From Diphasiastrum complanatum (taxonomy: Eukaryota > Streptophyta > Lycopodiopsida > Lycopodiales > Lycopodiaceae), in assembly GCA_029204225.1 (NCBI GenBank), contig CM055106.1, positions 9,410,274 to 9,474,273 of the forward strand: 64,000 bases of DNA, in the 5' to 3' direction. Both the position numbers and the translations under genes were made by a program. The notes below the pieces were generated by a model. That model ran no database searches. It was given only the letters and a program-made list of their open reading frames with translations, and had not been told where the DNA came from. This document shows positions 34,507 to 45,238 of this stretch, piece by piece. The stretch's first letter is position 1, and each line of letters begins with the position of its first letter.

Positions 34507-35289
34507 TGACAAAATTTCCAGAATCCACACGTGTGGGGAATGTCCACAAGAGTGACTGATCTTAATTAAGCTTTGTGATTGGTACTATAACCTGATTCTA
34601 GATTGATTAACAAAATCTAGTTCAGAAGAAATGGCTAATCCACAATCTAGCATGCTAATCAACAGAATATAATAGCAATGATCAAAGAATGAATAAAAAT
34701 ACAAGATTTCAATGTATGAGCATTAGCCTCAACATGAGTTAGAGAGAGAGAGAGCTAGAGAGATAACAAGCAATATTCGTTTAGATCCAAAATGACATGA
34801 GATAGCTACAAAACTTTGGTTCTTCATCATTGATTGTGTGGAGAGACACATATTTATGGAGATTGAGGTAGCTCGAGGTAGAACCATATCTATCCATTCC
34901 AAAATGACATCTAGAGTCTATGTGACATTTGTCACTTGTCATGCATGAGATTCTACCAACTCTTTACAAGTGTACTAGTTCTAACTAGAAATGTCCAAAT
35001 CATCATGCATGTGTCCATTAAACTTTGTGCATGCCTTACATGTCACTATGGATCACTCACAATTAATGCATGTGAGTTGCCAGAAGTTTCTACAAGCATA
35101 ATCATGCTAATTCTATGTCTACAAACTATATGCAAGTTGCATTTATCAAACTAGATAATACATAACCTTGTAGCTCGAGTTCTATGTAGGCCAAACTTGG
35201 AATTTTGCATTAATGAGCTACATACTTGCATGGTACAACATTTGTAGCAAGCCAAGAAATCAATATGGATTGTTTTTTCAGTTTTAACA
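34507..35289 (-). mobile_element. 3' LTR of the Copia-2 element
   Basis: 783 bp, ends TG...CA (TGACAAAATTTCC to GTTTTAACA on the plus strand). It contains CACACGTGTG at 34526-34535. It differs from the partner LTR at roughly 20-30 positions by eye, so the insertion is considerably older than the one at 54.3 kb. The 72-codon frame seen in both LTRs is probably chance. Confidence 0.92.
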
Positions 35290-35297
35290 CTCCTCCT
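35290..35297 (-). other. Polypurine tract of the Copia-2 element
   Basis: The minus strand reads AGGAGGAG immediately before the LTR start TGTTAAAAC. Confidence 0.88.
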
Positions 35298-35306
35298 AAA
35301 AATGAT

Positions 35307-35900
35307 CTATATTGATTTGAACATGGATCTTGGTATAACTCCAAGGTTGGCTCTATGCTTGTTGAAGGAACTTTTGCTCAAAGGTTTGGTGAGCATATCT
35401 GTAATGCAAGATAATGTGTCGATGTGCTCCAATTTGATTTCACCTCCAATGAGCTTCTCTCTCACGAAGTGATGTGCGACTTCGATATGTTTGCTCTTTG
35501 CATGAAATATTGGGTTGTTGGCAAGGGTTTGAGCTGAAATGTTGTCACACATGATCATAGGTATATTTTCTTCCATAATTATCTTTAGCTCCACTAGTAA
35601 CCTTTTGATCCACAGCACTTCCTTTGTTGTTGTAGTGAGCGCCTTGTACTCAGTTTCACATTATGAGAGTGATATAGTATCTTGCTTTTTGGAAAGCCAA
35701 GATATCAAGTTTTCTCCAAGATATATGACATAAGCACTTGTAGATTTTTGATCTGCTCTATCACTTGCAAAATCCGAGTCAGAATAACCAATAATAGAAA
35801 GATCTTCACTTTTATATAATAAACCAAAATCAAAAGTTGAAGATATGTATCTAAGCACTCTCTTGGCCTTTTTCCAGTGATAAATTGAAGGATTTTGCAC
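35307..35900 (-). pseudogene. Copia-2 RNase H
   Basis: KRVLRYISSTFDFGLL, GYSDSDFASD (first Asp) and WLSKKQDTISLS, then a stop where the catalytic-Glu segment begins. It continues with WIKRLLVELKIIMEEN, MCDNISAQTLANNPIF (third Asp), SKHIEVAHHFVREKL and DMLTKPLS. RNase H removes the RNA template strand. The stop near 35660 and another after the RT part (HKLS) break the frame. Confidence 0.85.
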
Positions 35901-35903
35901 AGC

Positions 35904-37109
35904 CTAGCTCAGCTTATGAACACTAAAGCTTATGTCAGGTCTAGTTATTGAGAGCCAAATTAAAGAGCCTATAAGACTTCTAAAAAGTGTGATGTCCTCG
36001 AAGGATCTTTCATCACCTTTGTTAGAGTCCTTCTCTAGTCCTAGAATATAGTGAATTTTTCCAAGATCTTGCATCTTGAACTCTTTTCCAAGTGCAATCT
36101 TGGTTTCGTCAACTAACTTGATACAACTTCCTGTCAGAATGATATCATCAACATAAATAAGAAGGATGACAATATCTTTATCAAAAAACTTGACATATAA
36201 GGATGGATCATAGTTACTAAGATTAAATCCTAGTGACTCAAGAAAGGCGTTAAGTCGAGAATACCATGACCTTGGGGCTTGCTTTAATCCATATAAACTT
36301 TTGAAGAGCAAGCAAACTTTTTCCTCATCATGGATGAACCCAATAGGTTGATCCATATAGATCTCTTCTTCTAGATAGCCATTTAGAAATGCATTAGAAA
36401 CATCTAGTTGAAGAATTTGCCAACTGAAAAAACAAGCAAGAGAAATTATGATTCTAATTGATACCATCTTTGCAACAAGGGCAAAGGTCTCCTCATAATC
36501 AAGTCCATATACTTGAGCAAAGCCTTTAGCACAAAGCCTAGCCTTGTACTTGTTGATTGTGCCATCTTGATTATACTTGACTCGAAAAACCCATTTGCAA
36601 CCAATGGTATGTTTGTTGGATGGAAGATCCACAAGCTCCCATGTATTATTGGCCATCAAAGCATCAGATTCTTCCTTCATGGCAAGGTAACATTCTTTTG
36701 AGTTGATAGCATCATATACATCCTTTGGCTCCTCATGAGAAATAAAATAGGCACAATTAGTGAAGCTGATTTTCACTTGCTTTCCTCTATCTTCATAGGT
36801 AAGCCTTCTAGGCTCGAATCTTTCTCTTTGAGATCTCCTTGGTGAAAAAATTCGAGGTGACTCCTCCTCAAATCTCGGCCCCATATCTCCATGATGATCT
36901 TCAAGGGTGATGATTGGAGTATCTTTGTGAGAATCTTTGAACTCGGCCTTCTCAAGAATGTATTTTTGATCTTCATGGAATATCACATCTCTACTCTCAA
37001 TTGTAGTTGAGGTAGAGAGAACATAGATCCTGTAAGCTTTCTTGTTGGATGCATATCCAACCATGATCTCTTTAACAGAATTAGAATCATCTCTTTTCCT
37101 TGTTTCCAA
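35904..37109 (-). pseudogene. Copia-2 integrase C-terminus and RT
   Basis: One open stretch of 401 codons. It holds the integrase C-terminal block (IMVGYASNKKAYRIYV, ESRDVIFHEDQK), a variable linker, and the RT (NNTWELVDLP, GCKWVFRVKY, LDVSNAFLNGYLEEEIYM, LYGLKQAPRSWYSRL, LLIYVDDIIL). After HYILGLE about 40 codons present in the intact relative are deleted before ERSFEDITLFR. The frame ends in HKLS at a stop. The catalytic YVDD is intact, but the deletion removes the thumb-proximal part. Confidence 0.88.
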
Positions 37110-37865
37110 GGCATATTAACAAAGCAAGTACAACCAAAAACTCTAAGGTGATCTACCTTAGGTTTTCTCTGAAACAAGACTTCAAAAGGTGTTTTTCCAG
37201 CAAGAGCATTGTGAGGTAATCTATTGCACAAATAGTTTGCACAATTTATAGCTTCACCCCAGTATTCAATAGGCAAAGAAGATGCTACTCGAATTGCTTT
37301 AGCACATTCACATAAAGATCTATTTTTTCTCTCAGCTACTCTATTTTGGGATGGAGAATAGGCACAAGAAAATTCTCTCTTTATTCCTTCACCTTCACAA
37401 TGATTATGAAACTTGTTGGAGATATATTCACCTCCTCCATCACATCTTAAAGCTTTAACTTTGCAAGAAAACTGTTTTTCTACATAAGCTTTAAAGATAA
37501 GGAAGTGATAAAAAACCATAGCCTTTGAAGAAAGTAGATACAACCAAGTGTATCTAGTAAAGTCATCAATAAAGGTGACAAAACATGTTGCACCACCAAT
37601 ACTTTTAGAAGAGAAAAAATGTACATCTAAATGTATGAGTTCCAATGGATTAGTAGATAAAAGACTTCTGATATGGCTTTCTGTGTGACTTTGCAATGGC
37701 ACAAGCCTCACAAGGCTTGAAATCTTTAGAGAGATTTTGGAAGACCAATAGCCTTCTCTTTCTTAACCATAGAAGACATAGATGCAGAGTTAGGATGTCC
37801 CAACCTTCTATGCCACAGCTCCTCCTTAGATAACAAAACAACCTCACAAAGGTTTGCAATCTCAT
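36983..37865 (-). pseudogene. Copia-2 integrase core
   Basis: The CEACAIAKSHRKPYQKS end of the HHCC finger is in one frame (37865-37650). After a frameshift come LIHLDVHFFSSKS (first Asp), RCDGGGEYIS (second Asp), SPSQNRVAERKN (catalytic Glu; usual PQQNGVAE altered), GKTPFEVLF and VFGCTCFVNM. It inserts element cDNA into DNA. Frameshifts at both ends. Confidence 0.85.
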
Positions 37866-39180
37866 AAGAATTCAACTTAAAAATTCCACCACATCTAGTT
37901 CCATCAGCAAGGATCTCATCTTTTCTCTTGATAAAACAAGTATTGGAGTTGAACCTTACATCACAACCATTATCAAGCAACTTTCCCACACTAATTAAGT
38001 TCTTTGTAAGTTTTGGAATGAAAATAACATTAGAAAGTGCAAGAACTTTTGAATAAGCAAGTTTCAATGGAATGTTGCCAATTCCTTCTATTGGACACTC
38101 ATGATCATTAGCTGTGTAAATAGATCTCTTGAGTCCTTTGAAAGGTAAGATTGAGTCAAATGACACCTTTGAACAGGACATATGTGAAGAGGCTCCACTG
38201 TCTGTGTACCAAGCTCCATCTTTCTTGAAAGGTGATGAAGAAAAACTGGACATCATAAGTGATCCTTCTCCATCACTTGCAACAGAATCTTCTTCAATCT
38301 CTTTGGAGAGATTAGCTTGCTTGAGTTGGTTTTTCTTCTTAAAGCAATTAGAGACATAGTGCCCCTTTTTGCCACAAAAGAAGCACTTTACTTTCTTCTT
38401 CTTGGTTTTTGAGCTAGAGGGATGAGATGTTTCATCTTCTTCACCATCTTGATCTCGATCTTTGGCTTTGTCTTTGTTGTATGCTTGAGAGAGTTGGTTC
38501 TTACTCCCTCCTTTCTGCTTGCCTTTGACAAAGAGGGCTTTGTCACTTCCACCATGTTCAAGTTTGTTCATCCTGGAGAGTTTATAGCTTTGTCTAGATT
38601 CTTCAGAAATAAGAATTCCCTGGAGAGTTTCTAGATTAGGTAACTCCTCCTTAATAGCAAAAGACTGAACAAGATTATCATAGTCATCTCTCAAGCCATT
38701 CAGTATGACTTGAACTAGCTCAACTTGGTTAATGGTAACACCAACACATGAAAGCTCTCTATGTAAATCTTTAACTCTCAGAACATAGTTAGATGCACTC
38801 TCTTCACTTCTTTGGAAACTTTGGAAAATCTGATTCCTAAGAGTGAGTATTCTAGAAGTATTTTTTGCTTCATAGATGGTCTTTAGTGCATCCCAAGCTT
38901 CTTTGGCTGTAGTGCAAGATCCTATCTCTCTCAAAATTTCATTAGATATATTCATCTTAATGAAATGTAGAGCCATTCTAGCTCTCTTCTTATATTTAGG
39001 AATCTCAACCTGTGCTTGAGGCTCCTCTTCAACACCAAGCACAATATCCATAACGTCCTAGAGAATCAAAACAGACTCCATTCTTAACTTCCAAATTGAG
39101 TAATTAGAAGTGTTTAGTCTTTCACTGGCTTCTAGAAGATATCCTCCCTGAGATGCAATTATAATGAAGACTTCTTAGTT
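37726..39180 (-). pseudogene. Copia-2 gag and protease
   Basis: By comparison with the copy at 711 the protein should begin with the A-S-Q-G-G-Y-L-L-E-A-S-E-R-L block near 39150, but the ATG is changed to ATT. A nonsense codon (TAG for Gln) lies at about 39058, in MESVLIL*DVMDIVL. From 39051 the frame is open for 441 codons: capsid-like region, knuckle CFFCGKKGHYVSNC, protease WYTDSGASSHM, and HRRLGHPNS (HH part of the integrase finger). Confidence 0.87.
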
Positions 39181-39843
39181 ATTGGATTGAGATATGTTTG
39201 AGCTTGTTCCTATCAGACTTAGAGTTGCTGCTCTCTTTCACTATAGGTATTTTCAAGGTTAAACTACCTTCCTATGTGAAACACCTGACACTTTGGATGG
39301 TTTGAATCCTACTTTTGGCACGTGTGAAATGCTTCAAAAGAAAACACTATTGACACTCAGAAGGCTCAAAGGGTGTTCAAATACTTCAAACTCAGTCTTG
39401 ATCTACAGTTTCTTGTGTTGGATGCTCAAAACAATGGATTCAAAACAAAGTATAATTGAATCAAATCAAAATGTTGTCACTCGGATTTTGGACCTATCTC
39501 TATCCTCTTTAAGTTCTTATAACTCTTGCTAGACACATCAGATTGATTTGGTTTTAATTTTTATGAGAAGTACAGATCAAATGCTTTCCATCAAGCTATA
39601 ACACTGCTATCTTTGGATTTATAAGTAAGGAGAACAAAGGGACTGAAAAAATATGATTTTCACACGTGCGGAATTCCAGAATTTCGTACTTCCTCAATTC
39701 AGGTCTAAAAATTCAGTTCAAGTCCGATTTGATTCAAATACACTTTAGAGAAGAGTTACAAAAAGTGCAAAGCTACTTTTTTTGTTCGATTTAGCTCTCA
39801 ATTTCTTGTACAATCAAAGTTGTTAGCATGCAAAGCTTAATGT
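39181..39843 (-). other. Leader of the Copia-2 element
   Basis: About 660 bp between primer site and gag without coding potential. It contains CACACGTGCG (39661-39670) and GCACGTGTG (about 39311), near copies of the shared palindrome. A long leader is also present in the intact copia at 54971-56129. Confidence 0.6.
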
Positions 39844-39856
39844 GGATCTGATACCA
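39844..39856 (-). other. Primer-binding site of the Copia-2 element
   Basis: The minus strand reads TGGTATCAGATCC beside the 5' LTR end, Met-tRNA type with one change from the usual GAGC. Confidence 0.88.
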
Positions 39857-40635
39857 TGACAAAATTTCCAAAATTCACACGTGTGGGGAATGTCCACAAG
39901 AGTGACTGATCTTAATTAAGCTTTGTGATTAGCACTATAACTTGATTCTAGATTGATTAACAAAATCTAGTTCAAAAGAAATGGCTAATCCACAATCTAG
40001 CATGCTAATCAACAAAATATAATAGCAATGATCAAAGAATGAATAAAAATACAAGATTTCAATGTATGAGCATTAGCCTCAACACGAGTTAGAGAGAGAG
40101 AGAGCTAGAGAGATAACAAGCAATATTTGTTTAGATCCAAAATGACATGAGATAGCTACAAAACTTTGGTTCTTCATCATTGATTGTGTGGAGAGCTACA
40201 CATATTTATGGAGATTGAGGTAGCTCGGAGTAGAACCATGTCTATCCATTCCAAAGTGACATCTAGAGTCTATGTGACATTTGTCACTTGTCATGCATGA
40301 AATTCTACCAACTTTTCACAAGTGTACTAGTTCTAACTAGAAATGTCCAAATCATCATGCATGTGTCCATTAAACTTTGTGCATGCCTTGCATGTCACTA
40401 TGGATCACTTACAATTAATGCATGTGAGTTGCCACGAGTTTCTACAAGCATAATCATGCTAATTCTATGTCTACAAACTATATGCAAGTTGCATTTATCA
40501 AACTAGATAATACATAACCATGTAGCTCGAGTTCTATGTAGGCCAAACTTGGCATTTTGCATTAATGAGCTACATACTTGCATGGTACTTGTAGCAAGCC
40601 AAGAAATCAATATGGAATATTTTTCAATTTTAACA
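39857..40635 (-). mobile_element. 5' LTR of the Copia-2 element
   Basis: 779 bp, partner of 34507-35289, with the same ends and with CACACGTGTG at 39876-39885. It lacks a few bases near CATTTGTAG relative to the partner. Confidence 0.92.
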
Positions 40636-41837
40636 TCTCTACCATAGATTCACTTTTATTTTATTTTTGTTTTCTGTTGCAATCTACAATTTTACGAGTT
40701 AATTGCGATTTTTTTATCACCTTCAATTATCAGCACCCTTTCTCTCCTCACGTTAAATATGGTAAAGTTCATTTATTTTGATAGAGCAATTTTTTTTATT
40801 TACATATATTCAAAAAAAAATTTCAAAAAAAAAGTCTGATGGATCTTCATGATGGGCATTAGAAAAAAACTTGAATTTTTGTTTTGATGATGCACTTGCC
40901 GCGACGGGTGGAGACCCATGTGAAAAATTTCATAAAAATGCGCCGCAGCAGGCAGAGACCCATTTGAAATTTTTTTAATAAAGTTTGATGAGTCTTGACC
41001 CATCGAGAAAAAATGTGTGATGATTCGTTGAGAAGAGTGGAGACCCATCTGAAGAAACAAAAATGTTCGATGGGTCCATCAGAAAATTTTTAAGAAAAGA
41101 TGTGTGACGATATCTCCACCCGCCGAGGAGAGTGAAGACCCATCTGAAGAAATATAAAAAAAAATGTCGCATGGATCGTCACCCGCCGTGGTGGGTGGAG
41201 AGATCCATCGAAAAAAACTTGAAAAAACAAGTCTGATGATGGGTCTCGTCTGATGGATCTGTAAATGACATGTGTCAATACCAATTTATTCCATAAACGA
41301 TATTTCACTTCTACTCCCCAAATCGCTTATAAGTAAATGTGGTCTCCACCATATATTCACTTTCAATTTTTCTTTTGTTTTCTATTACAATCTACGATTT
41401 TGTGAACGAATTGTGATTTTTCGATCACCTTCAATTATCAGCACTCTCTTTCTCTCCTCACTTTCAATTATCAACACTCTCTCCTCATGTTAAATATAGT
41501 AAAATTCACTTATTTTGATAGAGCAAATATTTTTTTTACATATGTTTCAAAAAAAAAAGTCAAAAAACTTGAAAAAAAAAAAATTTATGATGTCGTGACT
41601 GGTGACCATCTGAATTTTGTTTTTTAAAGTTTGATTGCCCACCGTGGTGGTGGAGACCCATCAGAAAAAACATTTAAAAAAAAAATTTCTCATACCCATC
41701 CAAATTTTTTTATAAAAAGATATATAAGGTTGGGTCTCCACCCGTCATGGTACCCATAAAAAAAACACTTGAATTTTTTTTTTTTTATGATGGGTCTCCA
41801 CCTCTCGCCACGATGAGTGGCCCATTGGCCTTGAAAG
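40636..41837. repeat. Degenerate tandem array with GATGGGTCTCCACCC hairpins
   Basis: A long unit (CTGTAAATGACATGTGTCAA ... TTGCAATCTAC ... TCACCTTCAATTATCAGCAC) occurs at 34413-34506 joined to 40636-40850 and again at 41250-41600. Within and between units, GATGGGTCTCCACCCGCC and its complement GGCGGGTGGAGACCCATC occur about eight times in degenerate form, often as adjacent palindromic pairs, separated by A-rich runs. The copia at 34507-40635 inserted into the first unit. Confidence 0.7.
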
Positions 41838-42427
41838 GAGGAGCTTTGAGTAACAGGAGGAGGCTGCTGGAATCCTGCTCCATCTCCACCATCTGGTCCA
41901 TCAAAGTGGTGTCCGAAATCATGGAACTGGGCATGCATGAACAGACGGCGTTGACTGGACAACTACCTTTACCCTTCTTCTAGGGTGACAATGTGCTGGT
42001 TCAGGGCCTCGATGGAAGCATTGTTGTACTTTCGTGTGTTGCTTCATTGTGGCTTTCAACTTTTGGGCCAGTGTTTGATAAGCCACCAATGGAATGGGAG
42101 TTCCCTCAGGAATAGCTAGTGGTGCGAAGTCGTTGAAGTCCACTAATTCCAACTATTGCTTCATAGCGGAACATGCGGCTTGTGCATCTACTACGGCTTC
42201 ATCCCTTTCTGTTTTGATGTTATCGATGGTATTCTGCATATTGGATACCTTCAGTTGGAGCTGGTTTTGGAGGTCGAGGAGCATCTGCTGCTGTTGTTGA
42301 TTATAAGTGGTGAGATTTTAAATATGCAGCTGTTGTTGCTTGTTTTCCACTTCCAGCCTTGTTTTTTCTTTCTAAAGGTCCACCATAGTGCCATCGTCGA
42401 ATTGCCGCATGGTATATTGAGCCTTTA
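41838..42427 (-). pseudogene. Broken coiled-coil protein of unknown family
   Basis: Reading leftwards: RQFDDGTMVDL, KEKTRLEVENKQQQLHI, NQQQQQMLLDLQNQLQ, VSNMQNTIDNIKTERDE, VDFNDFAPLAIPEGTPIP and AYQTLAQKLKATMKQ. After a frameshift come NNASIEALNQHIVTLEEG and a Gly/Pro/Gln-rich tail (HFDGPDGGDGAGFQQPPP). Heptad-like spacing suggests a coiled coil. Three or more stops. It is joined on the right to a gypsy integrase in the middle of its core and on the left to the tandem array. I do not recognise it. It could be a gag-like or additional retroelement frame. Confidence 0.4.
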
Positions 42428-42992
42428 TAGTTGACTTGACTGGTATGAATGCAACTAACTTAGTTACCCGATCTACTACAACCCAAATAGAATCTTTTTG
42501 TCGTTGGATTTTTGGAAGTCCAACTACAAAATCCATAGATATGCTTTTCTATTTTTTATTTGGGATATCTAACGGATGCAACAAACCACCAGCCTTATGG
42601 CATTCAGCCTTTGCTAGTTAGCAGGGCTTGTATCTAACAACATATGACTCGACATATGGCTTGAGCTTTGGCCAATAAAATTCTCTCTTAACCAAGTGCA
42701 GAGACCTGTGTATACCGGGATGTCCTACACAGGGTATGTCATGACATTCAAACAAAATCTTCCGTTTGAGCTCATCATCACCAGGTACGCAAACTTTCCA
42801 ATCCGAAATAGTAATCCATCTCGAATGGTGAACTGTTCCACAATCTTATTATCTTTCTTAGTTAGTTGACCTGTGTGTTTCTGACTCAACACTGTCCACA
42901 TTTCTTCCAGTCTAAACAATGTTCCAAATGTGACTAAAATGGGAATCTGATTCATATTTTCCTCTCAACGAAAGATATAGATCCGTAGAAAT
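42428..42992 (-). pseudogene. Gypsy integrase, N-terminal half
   Basis: Readable with stops: TKKDNKIVEQFTIRDGLLFR; the finger remnant YKPC followed by LAKAECHKAGGLLHPLDIPN; then the core start SISMDFVVGLPK (first catalytic Asp) and DSIWVVVDRVTKLVAFIPVK. It stops at about 42427, before the second Asp, where the coiled-coil remnant begins. Confidence 0.82.
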
Positions 42993-43823
42993 CTAGGTGA
43001 ATGACAACTCGTTCAGTTCACCAATCCGACTAAGAGCATCTGCAACTTGATTAGAGTTGTCTCTTATGTAACGGATTTCATGATCGAATTCTTGCATCAA
43101 TTCAGCCCATCGAGCTTTTCTCCCCCGAAGATCATGTTGATTACAAAAATACTTAAGAGGCTGCTGATCCATATACACTACAAACTTACTACCAAACAAG
43201 TAGTGTCTCCAAGTTTTAAGTGCATGGATTACAGCAAAAAATTCCTTTTCTTGCGTAGTATAACACAATTGAGAACCAGTGAATTTTTTGCTTTCAAACG
43301 CTAGTGGCCTATCCATTTGTAATAGAACCGCTCCAACTGCAACATTACTTGCATCTGTTCTCACGATGTAAGGTAAATCTGGATTTGCAATTTGTAACAC
43401 GGGAGCTGAAACAATCATTGTTTTAAGTTTCTCAAAACATTGATTCAATTCCTCGTTCCAAACAACAGACAGACTAGGTTGATTTCTCTTTTTCTTTTTA
43501 TTAACAAGTCCTTTTGTCAGATTATTAAGCGGTGCTACTAACTTAGCATAATCCTCAATAAATCTCTTAAAGAAAAGTGTAAAACCTAAAAAAGACTTTA
43601 CTTGCCTCACAGTTCTTGGAATTGGCCACTCAATCACAATTTTGATCCCATTTACTGTGATCTTATGACCGACATAAAGCAACTCTTGCTTAAAGAATTC
43701 ACACTTGGACTCTTTAGCGTAGAGTAACTCCCGATGGAGTTTCATCAAGACAATTTTTAAGTGTTCTACGTGTTCCACCAAGGATTTACTATAAACGAGA
43801 ATGTCGTCTAAGAATACAACCAC
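42993..43823 (-). pseudogene. Gypsy RT 3' part and RNase H
   Basis: An open stretch of 276 codons. It begins with the catalytic [12 protein letters not shown] and continues through HLKIVLMKL, the RT thumb and connection (VKSFLGFTLFFKRFIEDY) and RNase H (IVRTDASNVAVGAVLLQ, YTTQEKEFFAVIHALKTWRH, YMDQQPLKYF, NQVADALSRI). A frameshift after HPYLGE separates it from the RT 5' part. Confidence 0.88.
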
Positions 43824-44815
43824 AAACTTTCTCCCAAATATGGATGAAATAAATCGTTCATCATTTGCTGGAACATTGCTGGAGCATTCGTTAATCCAAA
43901 TGGCAATACTAGAAATTCATAATGACCAAATCTAGAACAAAAACTTGTCTTTTGGACATCTTCCGACCTAATTCTTATTTGATGGTACCCTGTCTTGAGA
44001 TCTATCTTGGTGAAATACCTTGCTCCACCCAAGCGATCTACAAGGTCATCCATCTTGGGTAATGGATATTTATTTTTGATAATCACTTTATTAAGACCCT
44101 TGTAATCCACACACATCCGGAAATCTCCATCTTCCTTCGATTTAAGAAGAACAGGAGCGTCCCATGGTGATTTACTAGGTTGTATATGTCCCATCCTCAG
44201 ATAGTTTTCTATTTGATTTGAAATCTCTGTCTCCTCCTTCTGAGAAAACCTATACAATTGTCTAGAGACAGGTTGACTTCCTGGAATTAACTCAATCCTG
44301 TGGTCTACTGACCTAGACGGTGGTAGATCATGAGGTGATTTAAATGGAGAAACATCCCTAAATTCATTTATGTTTTGTTCTTTCACTGTTGAGTTAAGAA
44401 TTGCTGAGAATTCACAACTATTTAGATTTATTTCAGGAACATCCACAACTGGAATAACATAAATTAAAAACACTTCATACTCAAAATAATCCAATGTTTC
44501 CATTTCATTAACTGTAGAAATTTGATCCAACGGACGTACAAAATTACTGTCAAATAATGTAACTACCTTATCACCCTCCTTGAAAGTGAGAACATGCTTC
44601 TCAAAATCAATTAACAGAGAAGGCGATTTACTAAATAACCATTCATTACCTAAGATTAAATCAGTACGAGCTAGGTCTAAAACATGAAGATTAATCAATT
44701 CCAAGTGTCCTTGCATCAAAACTGGGAGTTTCAGGCCTTTTACGTTCCCAGTCTCCAACTCTGCTCTTGAAGCTAGATAAACTTTATATCTATGATTGTT
44801 GGCTTTAGTTTCCAA
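43808..44815 (-). pseudogene. Gypsy protease end and RT 5' part
   Basis: 335 open codons. The first part ([20 protein letters not shown]) is the C-terminal half of the aspartic protease. [20 protein letters not shown] leads into [61 protein letters not shown] and [16 protein letters not shown]. It is in the same frame as the knuckle-protease part upstream but for a single TAG at 44827-44825. It ends by frameshift after HPYLGE. Confidence 0.87.
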
Positions 44816-44824
44816 GCTGAGTTT

Positions 44825-45238
44825 CTACATAAGACGAGAATTTATAAAATTATGAGTTGAACCACTGTCTAATAAAATACTCACTTCTTGATCTTTAACT
44901 GTGCCAGTTAAACGAAAAAATTCATTAGGCAAGAAAGAAGTAGTGCTAAAAGAACATTCACACTCACAATCAGTCAAGTTAATTTCCAAAGTCTTACCAT
45001 TGCCTCCTGGGATTTCAATCATGTGAGCAGACACTTTCTTCCTTTCTGGACAAAATTTCATCATATGTCCAGGCTTTTTACAGATGAAACATAAGTTCTC
45101 TTTCTTAGCCTTTTCCCAGGACATAGATTTCTTGAATCTCTTCCTCTTCGGCTTCCTGGGTTCCGATGCTGCTTGATCTAACTCGTCAAAACATTTTGCT
45201 TGGTCTGGACCGTGCTTCTTACCCTTCTTGGTTTTCAA
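44825..45238 (-). pseudogene. Gypsy zinc knuckle and protease active site
   Basis: LCFICKKPGHMMKFC is a CCHC knuckle. ILLDSGSTHNFINSRLM is the aspartic protease active site (DSG). A stop TAG follows, and the frame then continues into the next segment. Upstream sequence to 45400 (LPADYQNECRRNVLQ, RILKAYDSTVVASRR) is readable with stops. Confidence 0.87.

Larger units (their letters stand above)
34507..40635 (-). mobile_element. Complete but inactive copia element (Copia-2 type)
   Basis: Two near-identical LTRs (34507-35289 and 39857-40635), primer site, polypurine tract and all pol domains in order on the minus strand. The flanks share GAGA (minus strand), with the fifth base ambiguous, consistent with a target duplication. 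Outside sequences 34413-34506 and 40636 onwards join into one continuous repeat unit like 41250-41600, confirming a single insertion. The Gag-Pol frame is broken by a lost start codon, nonsense codons, frameshifts and a deletion in RT. Confidence 0.93.

Noticed and set aside
34936-35154. A 72-codon frame conserved in both LTRs (also 40288-40506)
   Set aside because: Conservation follows from LTR identity. There is no known domain, and it runs opposite to the element.
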